Below, piece by piece: positions 34,991 to 46,700 of a stretch of 64,000 nt of DNA. Source of the stretch: Argyresthia goedartella (lineage: Eukaryota > Arthropoda > Insecta > Lepidoptera > Argyresthiidae); contig OX463812.1 in NCBI GenBank assembly GCA_949825045.1, positions 17,541,956-17,605,955 on the forward strand, given 5' to 3'. The notes beneath the pieces were generated by a model that was not told where the DNA came from, made no database searches, and saw only the letters and a program-made list of their open reading frames with translations. Every line of letters begins with the position of its first letter. Position 1 is the first letter of the stretch. The position numbers and the translations under genes are program-made.

Positions 34991-35329
34991 TTTGTGGAGA
35001 CCTTGAGATCGACATAGGCTATATATATAACTGTAGTGAATGGTCAATAGGTTAGATTTTAGATCGCAAAATTTACTTTAAATAATTATTGGTTACTTCC
35101 AAACTCCATGTACCTACATAACGCATTCATAAGTTTGTATGTTATAAATTCAGCTTCATTGTCTACAGCTCACAGAGCCGCTAGTTAAACTTTAGAACTT
35201 GATAAGTGAAGATTAGTGAGCGGCCTACAAACAAAAACTGGATAAATTGTTGGTATGGAATTCGTACTTGTTGCGCTGAGTAAAAAAGTACCAGAAATAA
35301 TGATTATAATATGATTCTAAAAGAGTTGC

Positions 35330-36770
35330 AGGCTGATCCCATATAAGGTACTACCGGGTAATAAGGCCCACAGTTTAGCAAGGCCTTGCCAGTGGCGCCC
35401 GGTTATTCGCTGACGTCGGTCACGTCATTTAACTAATTAGTTCTCCCACAAAACGTAACTTTATACTTGCCTACACTGCGGTTTGTGAGCATATTTTGGT
35501 TTAGGGTGTATTTTAGATAATTATTATTTTGAAATGTACATAGACATGTGCGGTTTTATATCTTATTATTTCGAAAATCAATCATGATCAATCAAAATCA
35601 TGATCAATTTGTGTTGCAAGGCCCGCGTCGTTTAGGAAGGCCCAAAAACTTGTTGCTTTGGCCTTGTAAGACTCGGCTGGGCCTTACAATCCTATCGCAG
35701 TCTAATAAGGCCTTTAAGTGTTTGACAATATAAGTTCTCAATAAAAGAACACTCAATTTTTATTATGAATACTGTCTTTTTATTTTTACCTCATATATAA
35801 ATAAATAAATATTTGAGAACAATCGAATACTAATGCTAACTACATTTCAGTACAGAATTTTCTAAGAACTTGTAACACACAATATGGGCCTTCTAAAGCA
35901 AATATGTGTAATAAGTACTAATGTAGGAAAATCATAAATCAATAAATCTTGATAATAATTAGTCAATTCTAGAATGAATACGAATATACAAAAAAAACAT
36001 TTATACACAAAACACCTATAATTCAATAGCTGGGCTGTTTTCTTACACAGTGGAAAAATTTATTTTTTAACAAAATGTTGATGATTTTAGTTTATGCTTG
36101 CTATTTTAAAGCTCATGAATATGACAATGTTCATTTTTATACAATCTTTGAGGTCTAAAGACCCCAAATAATGTTAAAAATGAATGAATGACTTTTACGC
36201 AAAACGGTACGGGCTTTATTATGCATAACTATATATATGTAGTAAAGCCCAAACAAAATAGAGGTTTTTAAAAATGTTAAAAAATACCTATTATCCTTAT
36301 AACTCTAAAAACTACATATATTTGGATTTTGAAATAATTATAGCTATCATTGTAAACCTTTTTTTCTCTTTGGAGTGGTAAAATAAAGGTTTTATTTCAA
36401 TTTGTAAAAAAGCGGGCCTTACAAACCGGCTGTACCTTACGAATATAAGGAGTATTGAATTGCTACTAATTCTTTACTGCATATATCTGTTGCGCCCGTA
36501 ACAGATATATGCAATAACGAATTAGTAATCTTGATTAACCGGGCAGTATTAATATGGACCAGGCAGATGAAAAATTACCAAGAGCGGCGGTCAAATCAAT
36601 AAATGTATTGCTTCGGCCAGTCCATATTCATAATACCCGACGGGCCGTGGTCCATTTGAAAAACCAAGGTTTGAGACAGCTCGAACTTGGACCGGGCAGT
36701 ATGAAAACATCTCTACTTTCAGCCGGGCCATGTGATAAATTAGGTCGTGCTTTGCGATGTGCGTGAGGCG
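35330..36770. repeat. Non-coding region with recurring GGCCTTA/TAAGGCC motifs and a long hairpin
   Basis: TAAGGCC, AAGGCCC, GGCCTTG and GGGCCTTAC recur near 35362, 35380, 35618, 35634, 35658, 35684, 35709 and 36416. An inverted repeat with arms 36461-36492 and 36499-36530 (core TGCATATATCTGTT) lies near the right side. Inverted CGGGCAGTAT/ATACCCG strings follow at 36540-36710. Such sub-terminal motif clusters are typical of large non-autonomous DNA transposons, but I could not define the ends. Confidence 0.4.
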
Positions 36771-36819
36771 CGCGCAGGGAGAGGACTTGTTAGTTTGTAG
36801 TGATACTTCAGCCAACGTA

Positions 36820-36942
36820 GTACGTTGACCGCAGGGGGGTGTCGCGACGCGGAAAAGTGAGGGACAGAGCTATTTCAAGCGTTTAGCTCTGTCTCTCACT
36901 TTCCCTCGTCGTCACATGTTCCCGCGGGGGTCAACATGCTTA
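36820..36942. mobile_element. Palindromic miniature element, copy B
   Basis: Inverted relative to copy A at 15815-15932. It shares GGTGTCGCGACGCGG, GTGAGGGACAGAGCTA and its mirror TAGCTCTGTCTCTCAC. Outer ends: TACGTTGACC and GGTCAACATGC. The two copies differ by scattered substitutions and small indels. Confidence 0.75.
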
Positions 36943-37149
36943 GGGTGCTGAAGTCCTGAGTGCATCAAGTAAGTACGTTTCTCTCGCAAAATGCTGAATC
37001 TATGGATATGAAAAGACGTTTCAATTAATTTTATATTGTAATTTTATTATATGTAAGTTAAAATTAGCTAAGGGAAAAACACTCAGTTGTTTACCCGCGA
37101 TGAATATTGTTCCGTTTTGACCAAAGTATGATATAGTCAAGATCGGATA

Positions 37150-37820
37150 AGTCCAAAAGTTAATCGTTCCAGTGGAAAATGAAAGAGAACCACTTATATA
37201 TTACTGTGATTTGAAAGAAACGTTCGATATTATTTACCAAACGAACATTTCTCCCGGGCATGGAGGTCGAAAAAGGATGATGAAAGAGCTCAAACTGAAG
37301 TACAGAAACATTACTAAAGAATTATTGTAGCTCTGTATTTGACTATTAGTGAACCATGTCAAAAAAATAAGTGTTCCAAAGTAGGCTCTAGTGGTTATGC
37401 CTATAAAAAGTTGTGAATTTAACTCACGGTGCCAAGTCGACTTGATCGACATACAAACACAAGCAGACGGTGATTTCATGTTCATCATACTGTATCAAGA
37501 CCACCTTACCAAGTTTGTGATTCTCAGACCTCTAAAAACAAAGCGAGCCAAAGAAGTCGCATATCATTTGCTGGATATCTTCATAACATTTGGAGCGCCT
37601 TAGATTTTGCATAGTGACAATGGCATGGAATTTGTGAATTAAGTTATTGTCGCGCTATGCCAAATGTGGGAAGAACCCAAAATTGTACATGGCAAACCCC
37701 GCCACAGTCAATCTCAAGGCTCAGTAGAAAGGGCAAATCAGGATGTAGAAAAGATGTTATTTACATGGTTAGAGACAAATAAAACCACAAAATGGACGGA
37801 AGGGTTAAAATCGTACAGCT
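37150..37820 (+). pseudogene. KRBA2/Ginger-like DDE integrase remnant
   Basis: Reads through an HHCC zinc-binding region (ISPGHGGRKRMMKELKLKYR, 37230-37290, later Cys). A retroviral-type integrase core follows with the first Asp in QVDLID (about 37436), the second in HSDNGMEF (about 37614) and Glu in QGSVERANQD (about 37722), ending MLFTWLETNKT. Stops lie at 37604 and 37641, and there are frameshifts before 37400. The wording of these motifs is that of integrases found in KRBA2-like genes and Ginger/gypsy-related transposons. Broken, with no ends identified. Confidence 0.8.
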
Positions 37821-38340
37821 AATGAAAAACAGCAAACCCAAAGTTGGTTTAAAATCACAGTCATGCCATCTGAACAACCCGTTCCCAAAAATAATACTCT
37901 GTATATAGTCAATATAGTATAAATTGCAAAAAAAGCATACATATTATGAAACATCACGACACTACTTTTGCTTTGACTCGAACCCTTTAACACCGCGTTG
38001 TATAAATTAGCTTTATTTGAAACAGCGCCCTCTAGTGGCGAGTGGACGAATCTAGCAATGTTTGTGGACGGTCAAACATACCGACCACGAAGGAAATAAT
38101 AAAAATTTCATTTATTTCGACCACTGTGACACAAAAATGCTGCTCCTAAAATACCATGAACAAAGTAGTAGTAGTAGTAGTAGTAGTAGTAACAACATAT
38201 ACCTAACAAATTAAACATAACAAAACAATAGATGGTTATAAAAACACAATCTTACTTACTAGTATAGTAATACTCGTATGTATGCTGTTTTTTAAGCAAT
38301 AAAAATCATACAATCAAAACTAAAATTATTACACAATGTC
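37821..38340. other. Spacer with a (GTA)n microsatellite
   Basis: A perfect GTA repeat of about eight units lies at 38167-38190. Otherwise AT-rich, without genes. Confidence 0.6.
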
Positions 38341-38344
38341 TTAC

Positions 38345-39235
38345 TCGGAAGTTACTGGAAAAAACATAAATTCAATTTCAATGCGTTGACATCAGGTGCT
38401 ACGACAAGAGGTTCTCAAATTCGACGTCTCCAATAAAGAGTTGGTACAACCCTCGATTTGAGTCAACACTGTAGTCATCTCTTCAAACGTGAGAGTTGAA
38501 TTTCCACTGACCTGTTTTAGATGGTGCTTTCCCACAGTCCTTCAAAGTTAGGAGAATGACGAGGGATGAAGTGCCAGCTTGTGCCATTGTTAGCCAGTTG
38601 TTCGGCAATCTCCACTGCTATGCTTGATCTTTCTTCAGCAAATAAGGACTTTAACTCACTTGCAGCGCCCACAAAATTAGTCTGCGCATTCACCTTCCCC
38701 TGTCTATACATTTTAACAACTTCGGATACCAGACATTTGGGATAGCGTCGCCATCGCATGATGATATGCCGTAAATCATCTTAAAGGGTTGGTTATTCTA
38801 GAAGATTATATTGAAGAGACACAAGATGATGCATTGAAGACTACGCTAAGTTTGGTGGTATCTTTATCCTTTCGAACTACCGCATGATGAGGCAGCCATA
38901 CTGCATCTGGATTATCTATCTCTTTTTGATCGAGTTCTAAATATTCTGTTATCACACCAGAATACTGTATGTTAAGTATAAGATCCTTTCCTAACCTTTT
39001 TTCTTGCTGCTATAATCTCTCGGCGGCAACCACTCCGTATTTACAACCTGGATCCTCATCACGGAGCGGTAAATTTACTATAGTACGCCCCGACTCATCT
39101 CTCTTTGTAGTTGCAGCGAATATTTGTTTGCACTTCTGTTCTTCCTCAGTAAATTGTGTTTGAGAATCCACAACCGTAACGTCAGTTTCCATTTCCCAAA
39201 ATTTCTTAAGAAGCTCGTTTTCAGGAGGTTTCTAG
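38345..39235 (-). pseudogene. BEL/Pao pol remnant, RT start joined to integrase end
   Basis: On the minus strand from 39235: a LLKKFWEME segment and TEEEQKCKQIFAATTKRD (39192-39010), the linker before Pao RT. Then LPHHAVVRK and KLSVVFNAS (about 38900-38830), the RT N-terminus. The sequence then jumps to the integrase: TNFVGAASELKSLF, NGTSWHFIPRHSPNFEGLWE (38690-38517) and a weaker tail to about 38345. Most of RT, RNase H and the integrase N-terminus are deleted. It is not a copy of the element at 54-60 kb; the sequences differ widely. Confidence 0.8.
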
Positions 39236-39662
39236 TTTAAGTTCAAAGATTTTTATTCGTGATTACTATCACGAATAAGTCTACTGACTTAATGAACTGT
39301 TATCAGGCGGTCCCTATTAGAGTTTTAAAAAAACTCTTTGATTAACACAAACACTTTAATTTAATTCACAGTCCAAAAAACATAAAAGTCCTGAATATTT
39401 AAATTACATCAATACACTCGCGACGAGGTAAATATGATGAGAATAATTATCGGCCAAAACAGAATAACGACTGACTAGAGTTTAGGTAGAAAATGGTTTT
39501 TATACAATGCAACTGTGACCTCACGGCGTCACTTGCCATGTGGCGTTTCTGCTGACTAAGGAAACGGTACATAGTATATTTGGATATAACAGCCCCCCCG
39601 TTAAAACGAAGCTTTATCTCAAACAGATGAAGCTGAGTAAATCAAAACTTAAAATTACTTAT
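39236..39662. other. Spacer, no gene seen
   Basis: Contains one short hairpin (TTATTCGTGAT/ATCACGAATAA near 39252). No other feature. Confidence 0.4.
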
Positions 39663-40137
39663 TACCGTAAACTGGGTTACTTTGATCAATATTCAACTTT
39701 AAATGGTTGTTCTTCAATTTACGAGATAAAATTATTAAAAAAATGAAATAATAATCGTTTTTTTTTAGTAATTTGGTCTAAGCTAGTTAAAAAAAAATAG
39801 CTTGGTAAGTTTTAGAAATAAAAAATAAAAAGCATGTGATCAAAGTTAAACGGCGAGTGGGGTTACTGATCACCTATATTTTTTCAACGGATTATTAAAG
39901 TAGACCCAAAACTAAGCATACTAAAAATAAAATAAAAGTAATTGATCGAGAAACGTTTGTTTTATAAGGATTTTAATGTGTTGGGGTTACTTTGATAGAA
40001 CAAATAAAAGAGTGAAATATATCGTAGTATCTTTATGAATATATTTAGTCTTTAATCAGCCTTCTTTTTAATCAGTCAACAAAATACCTACATGTAGGTA
40101 CCAATTTATTAGTAGTTTATGTGACTGCTGCATAATG

Positions 40138-40540
40138 GAGGGCATTAAAACTCGAGTGTGGGCTTATGAAACGAGCCGAAGGCGAGTTTCATAATAATAT
40201 CACTCGAGAGTTTTAATGCCTAATTATGTACAGTTACATACACTAGTTTATCTACACACATATCAGCTCTCTTTGATGTGTTCAGGAACCGCATGTTTGA
40301 CCGGCATTGTGGTTCTGCAATTGTTTAGCTTGTTCTTTAGTACCAACTTCACGCAGACGGGCGTCGGCGTTCGAAATTTGAATGTCAGTACCAACTTCAC
40401 AGACAAACTAGGGACGGCACGCGGGTGGGCGTCGGCGTTCGAAATTTGAATGTCATTATATGTAGAAAAACTACACATAATAACCATAATGTGTAGTTTT
40501 CCAGATACGAAACGAGTTTTTACAAAGTAGTTTAACATAA
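40138..40540. mobile_element. Foldback element nested in the pogo element
   Basis: GGCATTAAAACTCGAGTG at 40142 pairs with CACTCGAGAGTTTTAATGCC near 40201, enclosing an inner GAAACGAGCC/GAGTTTC pair. Further right, GTAGAAAAACTACAC and GTGTAGTTTTCC form another inverted pair. Between them a block with GGGCGTCGGCGTTCGAAATT occurs twice (about 40362 and 40430). Borders are approximate. Confidence 0.6.
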
Positions 40541-40799
40541 TGCTGATCGTAACGTGCGGTTTTTGAACGCAGTAAAGAGGGTTTATGATACGTGTGTAGA
40601 TAAAATAATTTAATCTTGTAACATTTTCTAATTAAAGCGGTTAAAAATCACCTTATAGGTGAGTGAATTAAATAACATTACACAATAAAAATACACTTTG
40701 GTAAAAAATAGGAAGTAAGTAGAAACTTAGTTTCTGATCTAATTCGATGACGTCAACATCAAAAGGAAACTCAACATAGGAATGTCTGAGTTTTTTTAA

Positions 40800-42483
40800 C
40801 CAATGGATTTTGGCTCTAGGAGATATGCCATGATGTCATTTCTTTCAATGTCAGAAATGTCATGCCTCACTAACTTAAACTTCTTCTTATTTCCCAATGA
40901 CTTTTATCCTGCTACAACAATGCATGGCGATATATCGGTGATTCGACAGACATACTTATATGTCTTTTTCCCTCAAGCTGTAAAAAAATTAGCAAGAACA
41001 TATCGACCAACACTAAGTTCATCGTCGTGGTTTCTCTGTTCTACTTCAGCGTTTGTATTATCGATATCCATTGCGGTAGAAGTACTTGGTGCAGGATCCA
41101 TTCCTTCTTCTTCTGGATCTGACTGGTGGACCTCTTCAGGGATAGCATTAGGTGACTCCTCCAGAATGGAAAAATTCCAGTCGCTTTGAAACCACTTAGC
41201 ATGTTTCGTTTGATGCCCGACGTCTCGTTAGAAAACGGCGCGTTTGGCTTTGCTTGGACGGAATCCATTTTTTGTAGAGCTTTAGTCAGCAAACGGGGGA
41301 AAGTGTCTTTAGGAATAGCAGCCAATTTAAAGTTACGAGCTTTCCACTCTGTCAGATTTGCACGCCAAGATGACTTCATTGGCCCAAAAAAGGCCACATC
41401 AAGGGGCTGACATAAATGCGTTGAATGGGACACCAAGCAGACGAAGTCGATCTCATTTTCTTCGCAAAGTCTCACGACATCGATGTCCAGGTGGGACGAA
41501 AGGTTATTGCCTATCGTTACTTTGCGGCCAGGTATGTTTTTAGCGAGTGGTAGAAAGCATGTTAAGAACCAGTCTCGGAAGTATGTTTTTAGCGAGTGGT
41601 AGAAAGCATGTTAAGAACCAGTCTCGGAAAGTTCCTGCGTCCAACCAGCCACTGTTGGTTCTGTTAAATCTTGTTCCTTGAGAACAGCTGCATTTATCAC
41701 ATCAAGGTGACCCACATGGACCACCCTCCTTCCAGGTCTCATATAAGTGTAGGCTCTTGTAGATATCATATGGCGGCAGCATTAATCCATCTGCTGACCC
41801 ACAAACCATGACAGAGGTTGAACTTTTCGAGTAATTCGTCACTTTCTCGGGATATTTCACACCACGCCTATATGTACCTTGCTTTCTTCCGTTGTCGACA
41901 CTTAAATTGGACTCATCATAATTGAAGATATCATTGAGGGCGGCAGATCTTTAATCAGTGGCTCTAACTTATCGAAATATTCCTTTACGGTTTCCTTCGA
42001 AACTGTCGCCCTGGCCCTCTTTATGTTGGCTGCGACTCTTTGCGAATATTCGTTTTTGTGTCTCTTCAATCTTTATTGAATAGATAGAATAGAAAAGATA
42101 GAATTGATAGAATAAGCCCAATCGGGCCCTGGCAGATTGTTCTCGAATTTAGCTACGCTTCGGTCCTGCCTTGTCCAGGTAGGCTTTAGCTAAGAATCGC
42201 AAGTATAATTTTGTTAGCGGATAGCCCCAATCAGAAAACTTCGCTGCCCCTCTAAGCAGAGGTTTTTCCTCAGCGCTACTAAATACGGATTGGGCACCGG
42301 GAGTGTTGATGTGTTTTCCGTTGTACTTGTTGACCAGAGTCCCATATGGGATGTTGTATTCTTTAGAAGCAGCAGTATGGACATTCTCCCGTTCACTATT
42401 TCAGTTAAAGCTTGATTTAATGTACGAACATCGTAGTTTTTGTAAGCCCTGGAACCGGGTTTTGGCTTGCATACTGGCGGCAT
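40800..42483 (-). pseudogene. pogo/Tigger-like transposase (HTH-psq plus DDE), broken
   Basis: Starts at 42483 (MPPVCKPKPGSRAYKNYD), with a pipsqueak-type helix-turn-helix beginning (TLNQALTEIVNGRMS) as in pogo-like proteins. Frames then shift several times. The DDE core is visible as LKTYFRDWFLTCFLP, KVTIGNNLSSHLD (the second acidic site, normally GDN/DNH, reads GNN), then VSHSTHLCQPLDVAFFGPMK (41475-41041), followed by a C-terminal KKTYKYVCRITDISP region down to about 40800. A 49-bp exact tandem duplication (41532-41580 and 41581-41629) itself shifts the frame, since 49 is not a multiple of three. Dead. Confidence 0.85.
41532..41629 (+). repeat. 49-bp exact tandem duplication inside the pogo transposase
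   Basis: Two head-to-tail identical 49-mers starting GTATGTTTTTAGCGAGTGG. Because they are identical, the duplication is recent relative to the element's other damage. Confidence 0.9.
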
Positions 42484-43189
42484 GTTAGGTACTAAAAGGA
42501 AATATTAAAATATAAAAAATAAAGCAACCACAAAGCACTAAAAGGACCCAAAAAAACAGAAACGGCGCTGTATTTTACTTTGCGTACTTTGATCACCGAT
42601 CAATCTCACCTCGTTGGTTGATCAATTTCACCCCGTGTTAAAATATCGTCAGCCATGAAGCCGGTTTTGAGGTTAGAAGGTTACAATTTTTTTTTCATAG
42701 ATCCCAAACACATGCCACTCAACTTATTTTGCACAAAAGTTAGTTTGTATTAATAGCAAATTAGTCATAAACAAAGTTTTGCAGGGTTCATAAAAGCATT
42801 AATATTAATAACTCACCTTTTGATTTATTTTAACGTAGTCTGGACCGGCGCAAGCGCTTCTTCTTCGAAGGGAAAAATGGCCAACTATCAGTGCTACCAA
42901 CGCACAAAAAATAATCTGCTGGTGGGTACCGTTTTTGCTAAACCAATATTTATTCGGGAAAGAGAAGTTGTTATCAAAGTCACCCCGCGAGTCAAAGTAA
43001 CCCCAGTTTACGGTACCTCTAGTGTCTCTTAATATGATTATATTCTAAGATATTGAGCTGAAAAAGATGAGACTAAATGTGATCTCAATTAATAACTAGT
43101 TATGTTTCTTGTTGAACTAAATTTTACTTTAGCTTTTGGGACATTCGCAGGGGGTAAAGATTTAACAGATTTGCAATCTTCATCAGATG

Positions 43190-45060
43190 ACATTTCATAT
43201 ATTTCTACCGAGTTGATTTGATTCATGAAAATTTTCCTTTTTATTATGACACTGATTGAAGATCTGGATACAGCAGCTGGGATGAACCTCGTCTATTGAA
43301 ATATTTATACAGCTTATTTATTAGATAAAGGAATATGAAACCGATTATAGTAAGAGTAAAACTAGAATAATAATAAGTATCGTATTTTATGAAGTGCGGA
43401 TTGTTGTTGAATATTATTTATATCGTTTTCTAAGGTATCTAATTTATGAGACGCATATTTAAGAGAGTCAAGGTTAATATTATTGAGTGAAATAGGAGAT
43501 AGTGAAGGTAGAGTATGATTGAATTTTTCTCTTCTACAACAATCGTCTTCGATATTATTAAACTTTATATCTAAGTCACTACGTATAAGAATTTGCTTAG
43601 AACTAGAAGGCAGTAATTGGATTGTTCTACAATAGCCAACACAGTCATCTGTGAGCTTTAAGGTACCTGAACCCGTTCCTATGATGGAATAATCGTCAAT
43701 TTTGTCATCACATTTTACAGTTCATTGAGTTTGTTTAGACTGTTCCATCTATCCATCTATTATTATTCAAAACATGCCAAATGTCTACATCACCGTAAAT
43801 TAGCTTGGTATCACATTCTTTAGGTAAGGAGTCTGCAAGCTCGGTAATTAATCGAGTCTCACAGCACGGATTTGTTATGGTAGAGTAGATATTGATAACA
43901 GGCAAATCGAATATTCGTCACTGATATTGTCACAATAAAGTAGATTATCCATTAAAGTGTAGTGAAACTTATCATCACTTATAATTAAATACGGTTTTGT
44001 GGGTTGGATTAGAGAGAACGTGTTAGGATTGTTTTTATCATGAGGAACTGGCAACGGGAGCATTTTGTAAACGATATATTTTTCTACGTAGATTAAAGGA
44101 ATACTTAACACAAACTATCTTATTATTATAATTGATCTATCTTGATTCATTGATTGAGTATCTAAATTAACGTAAGATACTTCAATTATACTATGAATAT
44201 TCTCCATGCTAAGAGGAACTGGGAAGTCTAACTTCTTATTAAAATTATTACTATTTATCAATAATTCTTTATATAAATTCATAGGGGATAGAACAGAGGG
44301 ATGAAGGATATTAGTTTTGGAAAACAGGATAGAGTTGAGGACAGAATCTAGAAAATTGGAAATTGTTAACTTTCGACCACATTGATTAAGTTGTTTATTC
44401 GCACCATATAGGCTAGTTGATCGCTTATCTGTGTAACCTGAGTCAGAGCGGTATTCATAGTACTGAGTTGAATGTTTAGTTTTTGTTCGTTGGAATTCAA
44501 TCGGGAGATAGTAGAATTAAATGTGTTTATGCTGGACTTTATAATATGAATATTTTCTTTCATGAGATGGAATAGTTCATTTTCATTTTTCTGACAGGAG
44601 TCTATCGCAGCCATTCGCAGCATCATATTTCCTAGCATCATCAGCATCTAGGAAACCGAAGAAGAATTTTAGAATTTCGCCTCCAAACTCTAGGGCTCTT
44701 TTGTATCGATTTCCGTTATTCGTCAAATTTCCGGATATTACGTGAGATAGGGATAGTAATTTTATATGATTTGATTGCAAAAGCGTTTCGGTAGATGTTG
44801 ATATATCTTTGCATGCGAGAAAATAAGTGAGGTTAGCTTTATTACATAACTCGGTTGCTTTATTGAGCAGACTATGAATATTTTGGAGATAAGGGTCTAT
44901 TGATACTATATCTATGTGAGTTACGATTTTCCATGAATCGTGATAGAAACGAATGCTAGGTGTAGGATCAAAATGGATTCCAGGGCTCTGGAGCAATGGG
45001 GTTACATTACTCCCGGCGTGACAACGTTGAGATAATATTCTGAAAAGGAGGCATACATTA
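43190..45060 (-). pseudogene. Errantivirus-type envelope (baculovirus F-like) remnant
   Basis: An old insect endogenous-retrovirus env in several minus-strand frames. The piece at 44996-44583 holds a basic RYKR site of the furin type followed by a Gly/Phe-rich segment, as in the fusion subunit of F-like Env proteins. The piece at 44647-44366 is an Asn/Ser-rich helical repeat-like region, and 44111-43875 continues the ectodomain. Further downstream, CETRLITELADSLPKECD and a hydrophobic stretch (about 43390) look like the C-terminal part. At least five frameshifts or stops interrupt it, so it cannot make a full protein. It lies directly after an integrase tail, the usual order pol then env in errantiviruses. 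Confidence 0.75.
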
Positions 45061-45330
45061 TTAAGAGTGAGCCGGTTTTATTTCGTTGACGTGGTATTTA
45101 GTGTAGCGCCGATTAATGCAAAAGGTTACATTATTTTTGTCATATACTTTGATTATTTTATAAGGACCTTTCCAGACAGGGGATAAGGCCTTATGTAACC
45201 TGTGGTGTTGTTTTAGGTAGACAAAATCGCCCGTTTTATAAGCAGGCTCGCGGGAAAGTGAATCGTAATACTGTTTGGATGTTTCTTTACTTTTAGAAAT
45301 GTATTCTAGCGCTTTTTCGCGACTAAAACC
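45061..45330 (-). pseudogene. Gypsy/errantivirus integrase C-terminal tail
   Basis: Residues equivalent to SREKALEYISKSKETS, then GDFVYLKQHH, LSPVWKGPYKI and YHVNEIKPAHS form the GPY/F-type module at the end of gypsy integrases. It stays open to a stop at 45061, and env follows. Upstream of about 45330 the same frame is LINE-derived, so the integrase core is missing. Confidence 0.8.
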
Positions 45331-46700
45331 GGTATAGCCGGTAGCATTGGTATTGTTTAGCTGTCTGATTGTCTCTACAATTTCATCTATAGTACACGGC
45401 CTGAGGAAGATGCTAGAATTTGATTGGGATACTTTATTGATAGCGTCATTGTCTGGTTGTGTACTCAATTTATTATTGGTCAAGTCTATAAAGTAGTTGT
45501 TGAAACCACGGGCCATCTCCAATGGATCCTCCGTTTCTGTATTATTAATTATTATAGATTTTATTTCAATGTCTTGATTTTCATTTTCATTTTTAATTAA
45601 TTTCCATGAGGCTCTGCATTTATTTTTAGATATTTTTATATAATTGTTATTTTGATATTTTTGGGAATATTAAATACATTTTCGCAACTTTCTGCTGTAT
45701 CTAATGTAGTCATTTTTGTTTGCTACTGATTTTTGTTGGTAATATTGAAATCGAAGTTTTCGTTTTGTTAAACATGATATCCTTATACCTTTAGTGAGCC
45801 ATTCAGGACTCCTCTTTGTATCTCGTCTGACCTTGACTCTAGTTATCGGGAAGCACAAATTGTAAAGTAAAGTAATCGTATCGTAGAACAGCTTGAATGC
45901 TGGTTCGAAGTATGTAGTATTTAGAACTTCACTCCAGGATAGACCATCTAAGAGACCTTTAAATTTTAATATATTATCCTTTCCATAATCTCTTTTCCAA
46001 TTATACCAGTAGCAGAGTTGTTTGTTCTTTTTTGTCACAAGGACAGACAAAAATTGAGCGGTGTCGTGGTCTCATAGTCCCAGGCGTTGGGTTTCACCGT
46101 GAGCCTCAGTAATATTGCTTATTATATGGTCAATACATGAATTTCGTCTTGTTGGTGTATTGATATGAAATACCATGTTAGGCTTCTACAATACCTTTTA
46201 GGTCTCTCGACCACCGATAGTCTTTTAAAGTGTTTATATTAAGATCCCCTGTTATTATGACTTGAGTATTAATTAGTTTATGTCGTAGCTTATGCAGTAA
46301 TGATTCCAGTTTATCCAAAAAGTGCTTATTATATTTATCGTTAGGTATTTTGTAAATACATATTAAAATGGTTTTGTATTCCGTAATCTCTACTACAGCA
46401 TTCAAAAGAAAATGGTTCTGTCAATTCCTTTGCAATGACGAATTCCTTCGTATCAATGTGATTTTTTGCAAATATACAAACGCCTCCTCGTAATTTTTCC
46501 GGACGACAGTAACTAGCGGCGAGTTGAAAGTGTTTGAGTTGTAATAGTTTTTCACATCCTGATTTGATAAGAGTTTCCGATAGACAAACAAAATCAATAT
46601 CATTATTATTTTCCCTTAATTCATTTACTGTAATTGAAATCAAATCTTTTTTACTCTTAAACCCTTGTATATTTTAATGTATTATGTACAGTTTGTTATT
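45331..46700 (-). pseudogene. LINE ORF2 remnant: AP endonuclease and start of RT
   Basis: The endonuclease begins with NIQGFKSKKDL (about 46670) and continues DIDFVCLSETLIKSG, RGGVCIFAK (46643-46341), then IYKIPNDKYNKHF and VIITGDLNINTL (46405-46178). A linker LSWSEVLNTTYFEPAF with RSPEWLTKGI and KRKLRFQYY (46050-45670) follows. The last piece (45522-45331) is the RT start SSIFLRPCTIDEIVETIRQL. Stops and frameshifts separate the pieces (for example near 46676, 46400 and 46090). It is truncated where the gypsy integrase tail begins. Confidence 0.85.

Larger units (their letters stand above)
39665..43013 (-). mobile_element. pogo/Tigger-like element with TA duplication
   Basis: Inverted ends begin CCGTAAACTGGG (left, 39665) and mirror as CCCAGTTTACGG (right, ending 43013), immediately flanked by TA on both sides. 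The sub-terminal GGGGTTACTTTGAT-type motif is repeated (39860, 39975 on the left; 42980 and 42995 on the right in complement, with looser TGATCAA copies near 42600). Length 3,349 bp including a nested foldback element. The transposase is on the minus strand and broken. Confidence 0.9.

Noticed and set aside
40803..41189. 128-codon plus-strand frame
   Set aside because: Antisense shadow of the pogo transposase C-terminal region, which has family motifs on the minus strand.
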